DNA from: Klebsiella planticola ATCC 33531
Lineage (GTDB): Bacteria > Pseudomonadota > Gammaproteobacteria > Enterobacterales > Enterobacteriaceae
Assembly (NCBI RefSeq): GCF_000735435.1
Contig: NZ_JMPP01000004.1
Location: 29,848-93,847, forward strand
DNA length: 64,000 bases
Reading direction: 5' to 3'
Part shown: positions 34,685-43,132 of the stretch, piece by piece
Position numbering within the stretch: position 1 is the stretch's first letter
Layout: each line of letters opens with the position of its first letter
The notes under the pieces: model-generated
The model's input: only the letters and a program-made list of their open reading frames with translations
Database searches by the model: none
What the model was told of the DNA's origin: nothing
Made by a program: the position numbers and the translations under genes

Positions 34685-35741
34685 AGTGCAGCAGGCTCAC
34701 CAGATGGATCTGCAGGCCGGCAAAGGTGCGGGCAAACGGACCCTCGCTGTTATAGAGCTGAACCGTGGCACGGGCGCCGGTCGGCAGCGGTTTATCCAGC
34801 GGTTCATCAAGAGCGACGTGGATCCGCATCCGCTGGGCATCGCGCACCCAGCGGGTAGACTGCTCCGGCTGCGATAGCTGGCCGTTAACCTCTTCCTGGC
34901 CGGCTAAAATCCCGGCGTCGCTGCTGGTCACGTGCGCCGGAAAGACTTTCCCCGGCAGGGCATCGAAGACCACCGCGGCATCGGTATTCACCCCGGTGTG
35001 GCGCAGGCTCTTCTCACGAAAATCAGCGACAATATCGGTATGGTTGCTGACCAGCGCCAGCAGCGGCGTGGCGGCAGTGGCATACAGACCCGGATTGAGC
35101 TGCAGGTTGCTCACCATCCCGTCCGTTTCGGCGTAGACTTTGCTCCAGCCAAGGTTGAGCTGCGCCTCTTCCAGCGCGTTGCGGTATTTTTGCAGCGTCA
35201 CGTTACGGTTATCGTCGCGCTCCCCGCGCTGTATCAGCAGATTCTGGATACTGGCATTCAGCGCGCTGACCGACTGTTCGCTGGTCTGCCAGGTGGTGCG
35301 CACCTTATCGAGATCCGATTGCGAAACGTTCTGCATGGTGCTCAGGCGCTGATAGCGATCCAGAGTCACTTTATCGTTGCGGGCGGTGAACTGTGCGGTG
35401 CGCAGGTTGGCGCGCGCGGCGGCAAGCTGGGCATCAAGCTGCTGATTGCTCAGCTTCGCTTGTTCATAGGCTATCTGCGCGGCCTGGACTTTGTTGATAA
35501 ACGGCGTCGGATCCAGCTCATAGAGCAGGTCTCCTTTCTTCACCTGGCTATTGTTGTGCACATAGACCTGCGACACATAGCCGGAGACGCGCGGTGAAAC
35601 GGGCGTGACGACCCGCATGACGGTCGAGTCCGGCGTCAGCGGGATCCAGATATCGGCAACGATAAACCAGGCGAATATCGTCAGGAACGCGACAATACTT
35701 ACCCTTACCCAGCGGGCAAATTTTTGTTCAGGGGTCATCAT
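34674..35741 (-). CDS. HlyD/EmrA-family efflux adaptor
   Basis: A 355-residue membrane fusion protein. It has a short cytoplasmic N-terminus, one transmembrane helix (VSIVAFLTIFAWFIVADIW, about 12-31), a lipoyl-like segment (VSGYVSQVYVHNNSQVKKGD), a long coiled coil (about 85-190) and a beta-barrel region. It bridges the DUF2955 protein to an outer-membrane channel that is not encoded nearby. It is 6 bp downstream of the MarR gene. Confidence 0.87.
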   Translation of the reverse strand: MMTPEQKFARWVRVSIVAFLTIFAWFIVADIWIPLTPDSTVMRVVTPVSPRVSGYVSQVYVHNNSQVKKGDLLYELDPTPFINKVQAAQIAYEQAKLSNQQLDAQLAAARANLRTAQFTARNDKVTLDRYQRLSTMQNVSQSDLDKVRTTWQTSEQSVSALNASIQNLLIQRGERDDNRNVTLQKYRNALEEAQLNLGWSKVYAETDGMVSNLQLNPGLYATAATPLLALVSNHTDIVADFREKSLRHTGVNTDAAVVFDALPGKVFPAHVTSSDAGILAGQEEVNGQLSQPEQSTRWVRDAQRMRIHVALDEPLDKPLPTGARATVQLYNSEGPFARTFAGLQIHLVSLLHYVY

Positions 35742-35747
35742 AGTTTT

Positions 35748-36212
35748 TTAGATCTTGTTATCTTCTTCGCGGATTGTCCGCAAATTGCAGGCGATGTGAT
35801 TTAAGGTAGCGCTGAAGGTGGCGAGATCCGCCGCAGGAATGGTCCGGGTGACGCGGGATTGATAGGTCTCAATCACACGGTTCAGATCTTCCAGTATCGA
35901 CCGGCCTTCCGCCGTCAGCGTCAGCAGGCGTATGCGTTTGTCATATGGCGATGTTGAACGCACCAGATAGCCCTGGTTTTCCAGCTGCGTGAGGGTGCGC
36001 ATAAGCGGCGGCAGTTCAATACCCTGCACCTCCGCCAGCTCGCTGACCGACACGTTGTCCCCCAGCTGATGCAGCTGCATCAGCACCGTCCAGCTTGACT
36101 GGGTCAGGCCGGTATCGGTGATAGCAGAGTCGATGGTCGCGCGCCACTGGCGGACCACCATCGCCATCCGCATCCCCATCGGGCGGCGGGCGAACAGTTC
36201 GTCTTCGGTCAT
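35748..36212 (-). CDS. MarR/SlyA-type regulator of the efflux operon
   Basis: A 154-residue winged-helix protein of the MarR/SlyA group (LTQSSWTVLMQLHQLGDNVS and MRTLTQLENQGYLVR). It is the first gene of a three-gene unit with the adaptor and DUF2955 genes. An inverted repeat just upstream of its start (36245-36264) is a likely autoregulatory operator. Confidence 0.88.
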   Translation of the reverse strand: MTEDELFARRPMGMRMAMVVRQWRATIDSAITDTGLTQSSWTVLMQLHQLGDNVSVSELAEVQGIELPPLMRTLTQLENQGYLVRSTSPYDKRIRLLTLTAEGRSILEDLNRVIETYQSRVTRTIPAADLATFSATLNHIACNLRTIREEDNKI

Positions 36213-36244
36213 GTTTCTTTCCTCAGTTAGCTGAGAAGAAAATA

Positions 36245-36264
36245 ATACTTATCAGGGTAAGTAT
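36245..36264. promoter_or_regulatory. MarR-type operator
   Basis: ATACTTA-TCAGGG-TAAGTAT is a perfect inverted repeat with 7-bp arms, 33 bp upstream of the MarR start codon. Its size and place fit a MarR dimer site over the promoter. Confidence 0.65.
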
Positions 36265-36324
36265 CAAGAAACAGTGGGCGCAGAAGCATTAATTGATAAA
36301 TATTGTGAATGTAATAATCCTGGC

Positions 36325-36490
36325 GGACATTTCCCCGGTCGCGCTATCGCTTTCCGGGGCTATGGCATCGTGCGGTTTTGTCGCCCGGACAGGTATGCAG
36401 CACCGCCCCCGGGAAAACCCCGGCCGCGCGGCGCTTACCGGGGCTATGGACTGGTCGCCCGGATAGCGCGTTTAGGCCATCATCCGGGGA
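36325..36490. repeat. Cluster of REP-like palindromes
   Basis: Several GC-rich units (TTTCCCCGGTCGCGCTATCG, GCGGCGCTTACCGGGGCTAT, TCGCCCGGATAGCGCGTTTA) in mixed orientation lie between the MarR promoter and yjiS. No gene. Confidence 0.7.
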
Positions 36491-36502
36491 AAAACGCATT
36501 TT

Positions 36503-36667
36503 TTAATTGAGCTGATCTCGCCTCAGCCCGACATCCTTGAGCTGTTCATCGCTCATTCGCTGCAAAACCCGTCGCGTTTGCTGCCGTAACCACCATTTTC
36601 TTATCATGCGGCCCAGTAATACGAAACCGATAAACGGCTGTTTTGCCCGGTTCTCGTGAAATTCCAT
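36503..36667 (-). CDS. yjiS: YjiS, DUF1127 small basic protein
   Basis: A 54-residue basic protein that starts MEFHENRAKQ and contains WLRQQTRRVLQRMSDEQLKD, the DUF1127 core. E. coli yjiS also encodes 54 residues and also sits next to yjiR. A GAGGTAGAGG purine stretch precedes the ATG. Small DUF1127 proteins have been linked to RNA and phosphate metabolism in alphaproteobacteria; the role here is unknown. Confidence 0.88.
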   Translation of the reverse strand: MEFHENRAKQPFIGFVLLGRMIRKWWLRQQTRRVLQRMSDEQLKDVGLRRDQLN

Positions 36668-36723
36668 CCTCTACCTCCTCGCCTTGCCAGAGGCTTTATC
36701 TTCGCGGATCTGAAGCCCAACAA

Positions 36724-36822
36724 TACAGATGCACAAAATACTTTTCTTTAACATACAGATTGGCTAAAACGATATCTGCGTGGCTTTTTTTTCATCCATC
36801 TGTACTGGTTTATCTATCTGTA
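36724..36822. promoter_or_regulatory. Four TACAGAT boxes in the yjiS-yjiR intergenic region
   Basis: TACAGAT occurs at 36724-36730 and 36754-36760. Its reverse complement ATCTGTA occurs at 36798-36804 and 36816-36822. All four lie in the gap upstream of yjiR. Repeated half-sites are typical for MocR-type regulators and may be the YjiR autoregulatory site. Confidence 0.5.
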
Positions 36823-36844
36823 TGGCGGCAATAAGGGATACAGC

Positions 36845-38257
36845 ATGACGCGTTACCAACATCTGGCCAGTCTGCTGGCAGAACGTATTGAGCAAGGGCT
36901 GTATCGCGACGGCGAAAAACTGCCGTCGGTACGCAGCCTGAGTCAGGAGCACGGTGTCAGCATCAGTACCGTGCAGCAGGCCTACCAGACGCTGGAACAG
37001 CAGCGGCTGATCACCCCGCAGCCGCGTTCCGGCTATTTTGTCGCCCCGCGTAAAGCCCAGCCGCCGGTACCGCCGATGTCGCGCCCGGTTCAGCGCCCGG
37101 TGGAGATTACCCAATGGGATCAGGTGCTGACCATGCTCGACGCCCGTAACGACAAAACCATCATCCCCTTCGGCGGCGGCTCACCGGACGTCACTCAGCC
37201 GAGCCTGAAACCGTTGTGGCGTGAGCTTAGCCGGGTGATTCAGCATAACCTCAACGAGGTGCTGAACTACGACGAGCTGGCCGGGCGCCGCGAACTGCGG
37301 GAGCAGATCGCCCGCCTGATGCTGGACGGCGGTTCCGTCGTCACCGCCAACGATCTGGTGATCACCAGCGGTTGTCACAGCGCGCTGTCGCTGGCCCTGC
37401 TGTCGGTGTGCCAGCCTGGCGACATCGTCGCGGTGGAGTCGCCGACCTATTACGGCACCATGCAGCTGCTGCGCGGTCTGGGGATCAAAGCCATTGAGAT
37501 CCCGACCGATCCGGACAGCGGGATCAGTATTGAAGCGCTGGAGCTGGCGCTGGAGCAGTGGCCGATCAAAGGCGTTATCCTCGTGCCGAACTGTAATAAT
37601 CCGCAGGGTTTTATCATGCCGGACGCCCGCAAACGCGCGGTGCTGACCCTCGCCCAGCGGCACGATATCGTCATTTTCGAAGATGATATTTACGGCGAAC
37701 TGGCCACCGACTACCCGCGTCCGCGCACCATTCACTCGTGGGATATCGACGGCCGGGTAATGCTGTGTAGCTCGTTTACCAAAACTATCGCTCCAGGCCT
37801 GCGTATCGGCTGGATCGCGCCCGGCCGCTACTACGATCGTCTGCTACAGATGAAATACGCCGCCAGCGGGACCAACGTTCCTTCAACCCAGCTGGCCGCC
37901 TGTAACTTTATCCGCGAAGGCCACTACCATCGCCACGTGCGGCGGATGCGGCAGATTTATCAGCGGAATATGGAGATCTACACCTGCTGGCTGCGGGAAT
38001 ACTTCCCCTGCGGGATCTGCGTCACCCGACCGAAGGGCGGCTATATGCTGTGGGTTGAGCTCCCCGAGCACGTCGATATGGTCTGCGTCGCAAAGCAGCT
38101 GTGCCGCCTGAAAATCCAGGTCGCGCCGGGTTCGCTGTTCTCGGCGTCCGGGAAATACCGCAATTGCGTCAGGATCAACTGCGCCCTGCCGCCGATCGAC
38201 AAGCACCGGGAGGTGATGGTGAAGCTGGGGGATGCGGTGAAGGTGGCGATGGAGTGA
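36845..38257 (+). CDS. yjiR: YjiR, MocR-type GntR/aminotransferase regulator
   Basis: A 470-residue fusion of an N-terminal GntR winged helix (1-75; EKLPSVRSLSQEHGVSISTV) and a class I aminotransferase-like domain (about 110-465). The PLP-binding lysine is in SSFTKTIAPGLRIGW. MocR proteins such as PdxR and GabR use PLP or PLP-amine adducts as effectors. Its length equals E. coli YjiR. The target genes are unknown; the TACAGAT boxes upstream suggest autoregulation. Confidence 0.92.
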   Translation: MTRYQHLASLLAERIEQGLYRDGEKLPSVRSLSQEHGVSISTVQQAYQTLEQQRLITPQPRSGYFVAPRKAQPPVPPMSRPVQRPVEITQWDQVLTMLDARNDKTIIPFGGGSPDVTQPSLKPLWRELSRVIQHNLNEVLNYDELAGRRELREQIARLMLDGGSVVTANDLVITSGCHSALSLALLSVCQPGDIVAVESPTYYGTMQLLRGLGIKAIEIPTDPDSGISIEALELALEQWPIKGVILVPNCNNPQGFIMPDARKRAVLTLAQRHDIVIFEDDIYGELATDYPRPRTIHSWDIDGRVMLCSSFTKTIAPGLRIGWIAPGRYYDRLLQMKYAASGTNVPSTQLAACNFIREGHYHRHVRRMRQIYQRNMEIYTCWLREYFPCGICVTRPKGGYMLWVELPEHVDMVCVAKQLCRLKIQVAPGSLFSASGKYRNCVRINCALPPIDKHREVMVKLGDAVKVAME

Positions 38258-38284
38258 GTTTTTCACCGTCGCGAACTGGCTTGC

Positions 38285-38395
38285 CCCCCGGTGGCGCTTT
38301 GCTTACCGGGGCTACGGGTTCCCGGTCGCCTGCGGACTCGTCGCCCCACAAGACGCGGCAAGCGCCCCCAGTGGGGCAATCTCTATCGCGCGCCG
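38285..38395. repeat. REP-like palindromes after yjiR
   Basis: CCCCGGTGGCGCTTTGCTTA followed by CGGTCGCCTGCGGACTCGTC and related GC-rich units lie between the convergent yjiR and brnA genes. Confidence 0.65.
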
Positions 38396-38409
38396 AACGC
38401 CGGGAATAG

Positions 38410-38715
38410 CTACGATTTCTTATTCTGCTCGCGCAGCATGGCTTCTCTTAAAATCGCATTCAGCCGCGTTTGATAGCCTTTTCCCGGGCGCTTAAGCCAC
38501 TCCATCACATCGGCATCAATGCGCACTGAGGCCTGCGTTTTCAGCGGCCGATAAAATTTACCGCGAACCGCCTCTGACCACGGCTCATCGTCCGAAGAGG
38601 GGATGTCGCTGTAATCAATGTCATCATCTGATTTTTTCGCCAGCGCGTTGAGTTCGTCTTCACGCTGAGCGGTAAGCGCTGTCGGGTTATCGCGTTTATG
38701 TTTAACCATGTTCAT
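38410..38715 (-). CDS. brnA: BrnA-family antitoxin
   Basis: A 101-residue protein with an acidic N-terminal half and a C-terminal ribbon-helix-helix (VRIDADVMEWLKRPGKGYQT, then RLNAILREAML), the BrnA layout. It binds and neutralises BrnT and represses the operon. The ATG at 38715 lies inside the 3' end of brnT (14-nt overlap), the usual toxin-first order of brnTA. Confidence 0.88.
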   Translation of the reverse strand: MNMVKHKRDNPTALTAQREDELNALAKKSDDDIDYSDIPSSDDEPWSEAVRGKFYRPLKTQASVRIDADVMEWLKRPGKGYQTRLNAILREAMLREQNKKS

Positions 38716-38989
38716 AACGATTCCTCTCTTTCTTGTCCGCCTTCCGGGCGCTGATAATACGAATGACCTCCGTTCCACTTTCAAAACGGACCGAATGCGC
38801 CACAAGAACAACAGTAACTCCATGAACGAGCCCGATGGTTTGCCAGCGATACTCACCATTTTCATAGCGATCATGTCGGGAAAGATGTTGCGGGTCGTCA
38901 AAGACTAACACCGACTCCTCGAAGCGAATCCCATGTTTTTTTAGGTTGCTTGTTGCCTTGTTTGCATACCATTCAAACCCCATTGGCAT
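38702..38989 (-). CDS. brnT: BrnT-family ribonuclease toxin
   Basis: A 95-residue BrnT (RelE-like fold) toxin. Typical segments are FEWYANKATSNLKKHGIRFE, FDDPQHLS, RWQTIGLV and IRIISARKADKKERN. It is expected to cleave RNA when free. The ATG at 38989 is preferred because AGGAT lies 9 nt upstream; an ATG at 38998 overlaps that site. Confidence 0.88.
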   Translation of the reverse strand: MPMGFEWYANKATSNLKKHGIRFEESVLVFDDPQHLSRHDRYENGEYRWQTIGLVHGVTVVLVAHSVRFESGTEVIRIISARKADKKERNRYEHG

Positions 38990-39002
38990 AACATTCATCC
39001 TG

Positions 39003-39030
39003 ATTGTATATACAAAAAAGTATATACAAT
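39003..39030. promoter_or_regulatory. brnTA operator palindrome
   Basis: ATTGTATATAC-AAAAAA-GTATATACAAT is a perfect inverted repeat with 11-bp arms, 14 bp upstream of the brnT start. A TATAAT -10 box on the minus strand (39040-39045) lies just upstream, so a bound BrnA/BrnT complex would cover the transcription start. Confidence 0.8.
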
Positions 39031-39099
39031 TGTCTGAAGATTATACTGACAGTGTTGGAAAAAACCTCACATTTTCAGAGTAGAGTTTGTAAAGATTTT

Positions 39100-39245
39100 C
39101 CCCCGGTGGCGCTACGCTTACCGGGGCTACAGGTTTGCAGCCGATGGAGCCAGTAGCCCGGACAAGGCGCGCCAGGCGCCGCCTCCGGGGAGCAACCGCA
39201 GGGCGATTCAGGCGGTGGCGCAGCGCTCAGCCGGGCTACGGGTTC
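39100..39245. repeat. REP-like palindromes reaching into the fosA 3' end
   Basis: CCCCGGTGGCGCTACGCTTA, a divergent copy around 39165-39195, and GGCGGTGGCGCAGCGCTCAG lie between brnT and fosA. The last unit extends into the final codons of fosA. Confidence 0.7.
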
Positions 39246-39679
39246 CGGCTCGCCTGCGGCTCCTCGCCATAAAAAACCATCCCTTTATACGGCTGCTCGC
39301 GGCAGGCGGCCAGGCGCTGAGCGAGGCTGCCGACGTGCAGCTCCAGCTTGTGGCCATCGGGATCGAGGAAGTAATAAGACGCCCCTTCGCTGCGGTTCAC
39401 CTTCCACATCGTCACCCCGGCCACTTCCAGACGGGCGGCAAACCCGGCGAAGTCAGCTTCGGCAATGCTAAAGGCGTAGTGGGTATAGTCGCTCTCCTCC
39501 GGCGGAGTGATGCGCCGCTGCGGATCGAGGGACAGGCACAGCCACAGATCGCCGCAGGCAAGATAGGCTCCGCCGTCCCAGCGGGCGTGCAGCGTCATCC
39601 CCAGCAACTGGTGATAAAACGCCACGCTCGGCGCCAGGCGGCTGACCGCCAGGGTCAGGTGATTCAATCCGCTTAACAT
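39236..39679 (-). CDS. fosA: FosA, fosfomycin glutathione S-transferase
   Basis: A 147-residue vicinal-oxygen-chelate enzyme that inactivates fosfomycin by adding glutathione, using Mn(II) and K+. The metal ligands His7, His67 and Glu113 are in place, as are the family stretches [17 protein letters not shown] and [20 protein letters not shown]. It resembles the chromosomal Klebsiella FosA (139 residues) but ends about eight residues later, in a tail encoded by the adjacent repeat. It overlaps the upstream LysR gene by 7 nt. Confidence 0.95.
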   Translation of the reverse strand: MLSGLNHLTLAVSRLAPSVAFYHQLLGMTLHARWDGGAYLACGDLWLCLSLDPQRRITPPEESDYTHYAFSIAEADFAGFAARLEVAGVTMWKVNRSEGASYYFLDPDGHKLELHVGSLAQRLAACREQPYKGMVFYGEEPQASRNP

Positions 39680-40581
39680 GACTTATCCTCTAATGACATC
39701 ACGATTTTCTGACGCAGCCATTGATGGGCCGGATCGCGATGCCAGCGTTCGTGCCACAGCATCAGCATATCAAACCCGGCCACCGCCAGCGGCGGCTCGA
39801 CGACCATCAGACCACTTACCCCACGCGCCAGCCGCTCCGGTACCACCGCCACCAGCTCGCTGTTGCGCAGCGTCTCCAGCATAAACAGGAAATGTGGCAC
39901 CGAAAGGACAACCCGTCGCGCCAGGCCAAGATTAGCCAGCGCGATATCGGTCGCGGCATGAAAACCGCCGCCGTCCGGCGAAACAATCACCTGTTCCAGC
40001 TGGCAGAACTGCGCCAGGCTGAGCGCCGATTGCAGCGCCGGATGCCCGACTCTGCCCGCCAGCACATAGCGTTCACTGAACAAGACGCGCTGATGCAGCT
40101 CCGCCGGCGCGCCGTCACGGGTATGGAAAAACAGATCCACTTCGTCACGCTCTGCCTGCGACACCAGCCGCGAGGGCTGCAGCTCAAAGACCGCCAGGCG
40201 GCTGCCTGGGGAGGCCCGACGCAGCGTGTGCAGCGCCGGAAGTAAAATCGCCGAGGCCATATAATCTGTCGCCGCGACGCGCCAGGTTTGCGCCGCCGTC
40301 GCCGGATCAAAATGGCTGGCAGGCGCCACCGCCAGCTCGAGTGCGGCGAGCGCATCGCGCAACGGTCCGCGCAGTTCATCAGCGCGGGCGGTCGGCAGCA
40401 TCCCGCGCGGCCCGGGCAGCAGCAGCGGGTCGGCAAAAATTTCCCGCAGGCGCGCCAGCTGAATGCTCACCGACGGCTGCGACAGGTTGAGCCGCTGCGC
40501 CGCCCGCGTGACGTTATTCTCACTCAGCAACACGTCGAGGGTGCGCAGCAGGTTGAGATCCAAACGATGTAAATTAATCAC
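39673..40581 (-). CDS. LysR-family regulator linked to fosA
   Basis: A 302-residue LTTR ([20 protein letters not shown], then [16 protein letters not shown]) starting at a GTG. It overlaps fosA, so the two are co-transcribed, and it diverges from a quinone reductase gene at 40669. This lysR-fosA pair is the usual chromosomal arrangement in Klebsiella. The divergent oxidoreductase is its most likely target. Confidence 0.88.
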   Translation of the reverse strand: MINLHRLDLNLLRTLDVLLSENNVTRAAQRLNLSQPSVSIQLARLREIFADPLLLPGPRGMLPTARADELRGPLRDALAALELAVAPASHFDPATAAQTWRVAATDYMASAILLPALHTLRRASPGSRLAVFELQPSRLVSQAERDEVDLFFHTRDGAPAELHQRVLFSERYVLAGRVGHPALQSALSLAQFCQLEQVIVSPDGGGFHAATDIALANLGLARRVVLSVPHFLFMLETLRNSELVAVVPERLARGVSGLMVVEPPLAVAGFDMLMLWHERWHRDPAHQWLRQKIVMSLEDKSC

Positions 40582-40668
40582 GGCTATACCTGAGATTTAA
40601 GCAATTAATTTCTACTATAGTGTCAGCTTGCTTACTCTGCAGCTCTCCATCGCTCAGAGGTGATTACC

Positions 40669-41472
40669 ATGAAAGTACTGCTGATTTACGCCCATCCGGA
40701 ACCGCGCTCGCTGAATGGCGGTTTAAAAGATTTTGCCGTGCAACATCTGCAGCAGGCCGGGCACGAGGTGCAGGTCTCCGATCTCTACGCCATGCGCTGG
40801 AAAGCGGGCTTTGATGCTGACGACAGCAGTGCCCCGCCGGTTGGCGAGTTCTGGCGCTCGACGCTCGATTCAAAGCAGGCTTTTGAACAAGGAACCCAAA
40901 GCGCAGATATCGTTGCGGAGCAAGAGAAACTGCTGTGGGCGGATACGGTGATTTTTCAGTTTCCGCTGTGGTGGTTCTCGATGCCCGCCATTATGAAAGG
41001 CTGGATCGACCGGGTTTACGCCTATGGTTTTGCCTATGGCGTCGGCGAGCACAGCGACCGCCACTGGGGCGACCGCTATGGTGAAGGGACGCTGGCGGGC
41101 AAACGGGCGATGCTGATCGTCACCACCGGCGGCTGGGCGGAGCATTACGCCCCGCGCGGTATCAACGGCCCCATCGACGACATCCTGTTCCCCATCCAGC
41201 ACGGAATGCTGTTCTACCCCGGTTTTTCGGTGTTGCCGCCGCTGGTGTTCTATCGCACGGAGAAAACGGACGAGCAGCGCTTTGCCCGGCAGTGCCGCGA
41301 GCTGGGGCAGCGGCTGGATACGCTGGCGGAAACGCCCCCCATCCCGTTCCGCCGGCAAAACCACGGCGACTATCTGATCCCCTCCCTGACGCTGCGCCCG
41401 GAGCTGGCGCCTGGCGAATGCGGATTTGCGCTGCATCAGACGACAAAGTCATGTCTTCCCGGTGATTGCTGA
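40669..41472 (+). CDS. NAD(P)H dehydrogenase (quinone), NQO/MdaB-like flavodoxin fold
   Basis: A 267-residue flavodoxin-fold oxidoreductase. It opens KVLLIYAHPEPRSLNGGL (flavin phosphate site) and has FQFPLWWFSMPAIMKGWIDR and LIVTTGGWAEHYAP, as in NQO1-type quinone reductases and YwrO/KefF relatives. It would reduce quinones or electrophiles by two electrons. The ATG at 40669 follows CAGAGG; an in-frame GTG three codons upstream overlaps that site. Confidence 0.85.
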   Translation: MKVLLIYAHPEPRSLNGGLKDFAVQHLQQAGHEVQVSDLYAMRWKAGFDADDSSAPPVGEFWRSTLDSKQAFEQGTQSADIVAEQEKLLWADTVIFQFPLWWFSMPAIMKGWIDRVYAYGFAYGVGEHSDRHWGDRYGEGTLAGKRAMLIVTTGGWAEHYAPRGINGPIDDILFPIQHGMLFYPGFSVLPPLVFYRTEKTDEQRFARQCRELGQRLDTLAETPPIPFRRQNHGDYLIPSLTLRPELAPGECGFALHQTTKSCLPGDC

Positions 41473-41578
41473 GATACCGCAGATATCACCGGAATTCATA
41501 TGACGAATTGTGACCCCCCGCGCAATAACGACAATCCACGGCGCGACACCGCCCCGCATCTTGATCGCTATCAAAAAT

Positions 41579-41604
41579 AATCATACCGTCTGGTCGGTAT
41601 GATT
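41579..41604. promoter_or_regulatory. TetR operator overlapping the 5' end of its gene
   Basis: AATCATACCG-TCTGGT-CGGTATGATT is a perfect inverted repeat with 10-bp arms. It ends 6 bp before the ATG at 41611. Its size fits a TetR dimer and it contains the alternative ATG at 41599, which is therefore unlikely to be the start. Confidence 0.75.
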
Positions 41605-41610
41605 CGGGCC

Positions 41611-42177
41611 ATGAATATGGAAGCCCAGCACCGAAAAAAAGATCCTGCCCGCCGGCATCAGCAGCTGCTGGAGTCGGCGGCAATGATTGCCGGCCGGGAT
41701 GGCATCGCGTCGCTCTCGCTGAATGCCGTCGCCCGTGAAGCAGGCGTCAGTAAAGGCGGGTTGCTGCATCATTTCCCCAACAAGCAGGCGCTCATTTTTG
41801 CGCTGTTCGCCCGTCTGCTGGCCATTATGGAAGAGGCCATCTCGGGGCTGATGGCGGCCGATAATGTCTCTTATGGCCGTTTTACCCGCGCCTACCTGCA
41901 CTATCTCTCTGACCTGACGGATACCGACGAAAGCCGGCAGCTGATGGTGTTGTCCCTGGCGATGCCGGATGAGCCGGTGCTGAGAAAATGCTGGCGAGAC
42001 TGGATGCTGGGGCATCTGGCGCAGGGCGATGCGCTGGATAATAGCCATACCGGCACCCTGGTGCGCTATGCGGCGGACGGTATCTGGCTGTCGGAACTGA
42101 CGGAAGGACGCACCATGGGCGCCGACCACCGCCGATCGCTGGTGCGCGATCTGACGCGGATGACGCTTCCGGCGTGA
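41611..42177 (+). CDS. TetR-family repressor
   Basis: A 188-residue TetR protein with an N-terminal helix-turn-helix (SLNAVAREAGVSKGGLLHHF) and a helical ligand domain. The start at 41611 is chosen because the upstream ATG lies inside the operator palindrome; 41617 is also possible. No co-directional target follows directly, since a MarT-like gene comes after 142 bp. Its targets are unknown. Confidence 0.82.
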   Translation: MNMEAQHRKKDPARRHQQLLESAAMIAGRDGIASLSLNAVAREAGVSKGGLLHHFPNKQALIFALFARLLAIMEEAISGLMAADNVSYGRFTRAYLHYLSDLTDTDESRQLMVLSLAMPDEPVLRKCWRDWMLGHLAQGDALDNSHTGTLVRYAADGIWLSELTEGRTMGADHRRSLVRDLTRMTLPA

Positions 42178-42319
42178 TGCCGGAAAAGCCTGCCCCGTCA
42201 GGCGTCATGGATGGTTGCAGGCCGTCTGGGCACCCGGGCATACGTGAAATATGTAGACGCTCCCTGGACCAGACTGACAAATAAAATAGCCTCATGTAGG
42301 CTCTTAGATTGAGGCCGCG

Positions 42320-43132
42320 ATGCGCTACAACATCAATGCCCGTCTCATTTATGATGCAACGGACGGCACACTCACCCTACCGGGAAGCAGCGAACCGGAC
42401 AGCCAGCTGTCTATCACTGCCAGCGCGCTGCTCTACTATTTCCTGCGCCATACCGATGTTATCAGCCGCGATGAGGTACTGAAAAAAGTCTGGGATGACA
42501 ACGGATTAACGTCATCCAATAGCAACCTCAACCAGTATCTGAGCATGCTGCGCAAAACCTTCCGTCATTACGACATCGAGAACATCATCGTCACGGTGTC
42601 GCGCGGTATGCTGCAGCTCAACCCCGAATTAACCATCGCCATCATTGACGACATACCGGAGGCACCGCCCGCGCCCGCGGCAGAAGTCGCGCCGGTGCAG
42701 GAGTCCGAGCCCCCCCTCGCCTGCGCCGAGGAAGCGCCCGCCCTCTCACGGCATGCGCGGGGCACCTGCTGGTATATGGCCGGCGCCAGTCTGCTGGCCA
42801 TCGCGCTACTGTTGCTGGCGTTTGCTTTCGTCGGCGGCAGTGAATCCCGTCCCATCACCCTGACGCAGATGACCCACAGCCAGTGCGAGCTGCTGGCCAG
42901 TGACGAGATGCTGCGTTCGGTCTCCGCCAGCGCCTACGGTAAGAATTTTGATGAGGTACGCCAGCGGCTGAAGCTCGAGTGCAAACCCGGCGAGCGTCTG
43001 GTCTTCTTTTATGGCGACCGGCTGGAAACCAACGGGCTGGGCCGGGTGTTCCTCGCCCACTGCGCCATGCATGAAGACAACCCGTTCAGCTACTGCGATA
43101 ACTATTTCTACTACTCCTGGAAGCCGCAATGA
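42320..43132 (+). CDS. MarT/CadC/ToxR-like membrane-anchored transcription regulator
   Basis: A 270-residue protein with an N-terminal OmpR-type winged helix (1-100; ISRDEVLKKVWDDNGLTSSN and SMLRKTFRHY), a proline-rich linker (about 112-140), one transmembrane helix (about 152-173, AGASLLAIALLLLAFAFVGG) and a 95-residue periplasmic domain with four cysteines. This is the ToxR/CadC layout; the FidL-like partner points to the MarT branch. It overlaps the next gene by 4 nt. Confidence 0.8.
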   Translation: MRYNINARLIYDATDGTLTLPGSSEPDSQLSITASALLYYFLRHTDVISRDEVLKKVWDDNGLTSSNSNLNQYLSMLRKTFRHYDIENIIVTVSRGMLQLNPELTIAIIDDIPEAPPAPAAEVAPVQESEPPLACAEEAPALSRHARGTCWYMAGASLLAIALLLLAFAFVGGSESRPITLTQMTHSQCELLASDEMLRSVSASAYGKNFDEVRQRLKLECKPGERLVFFYGDRLETNGLGRVFLAHCAMHEDNPFSYCDNYFYYSWKPQ

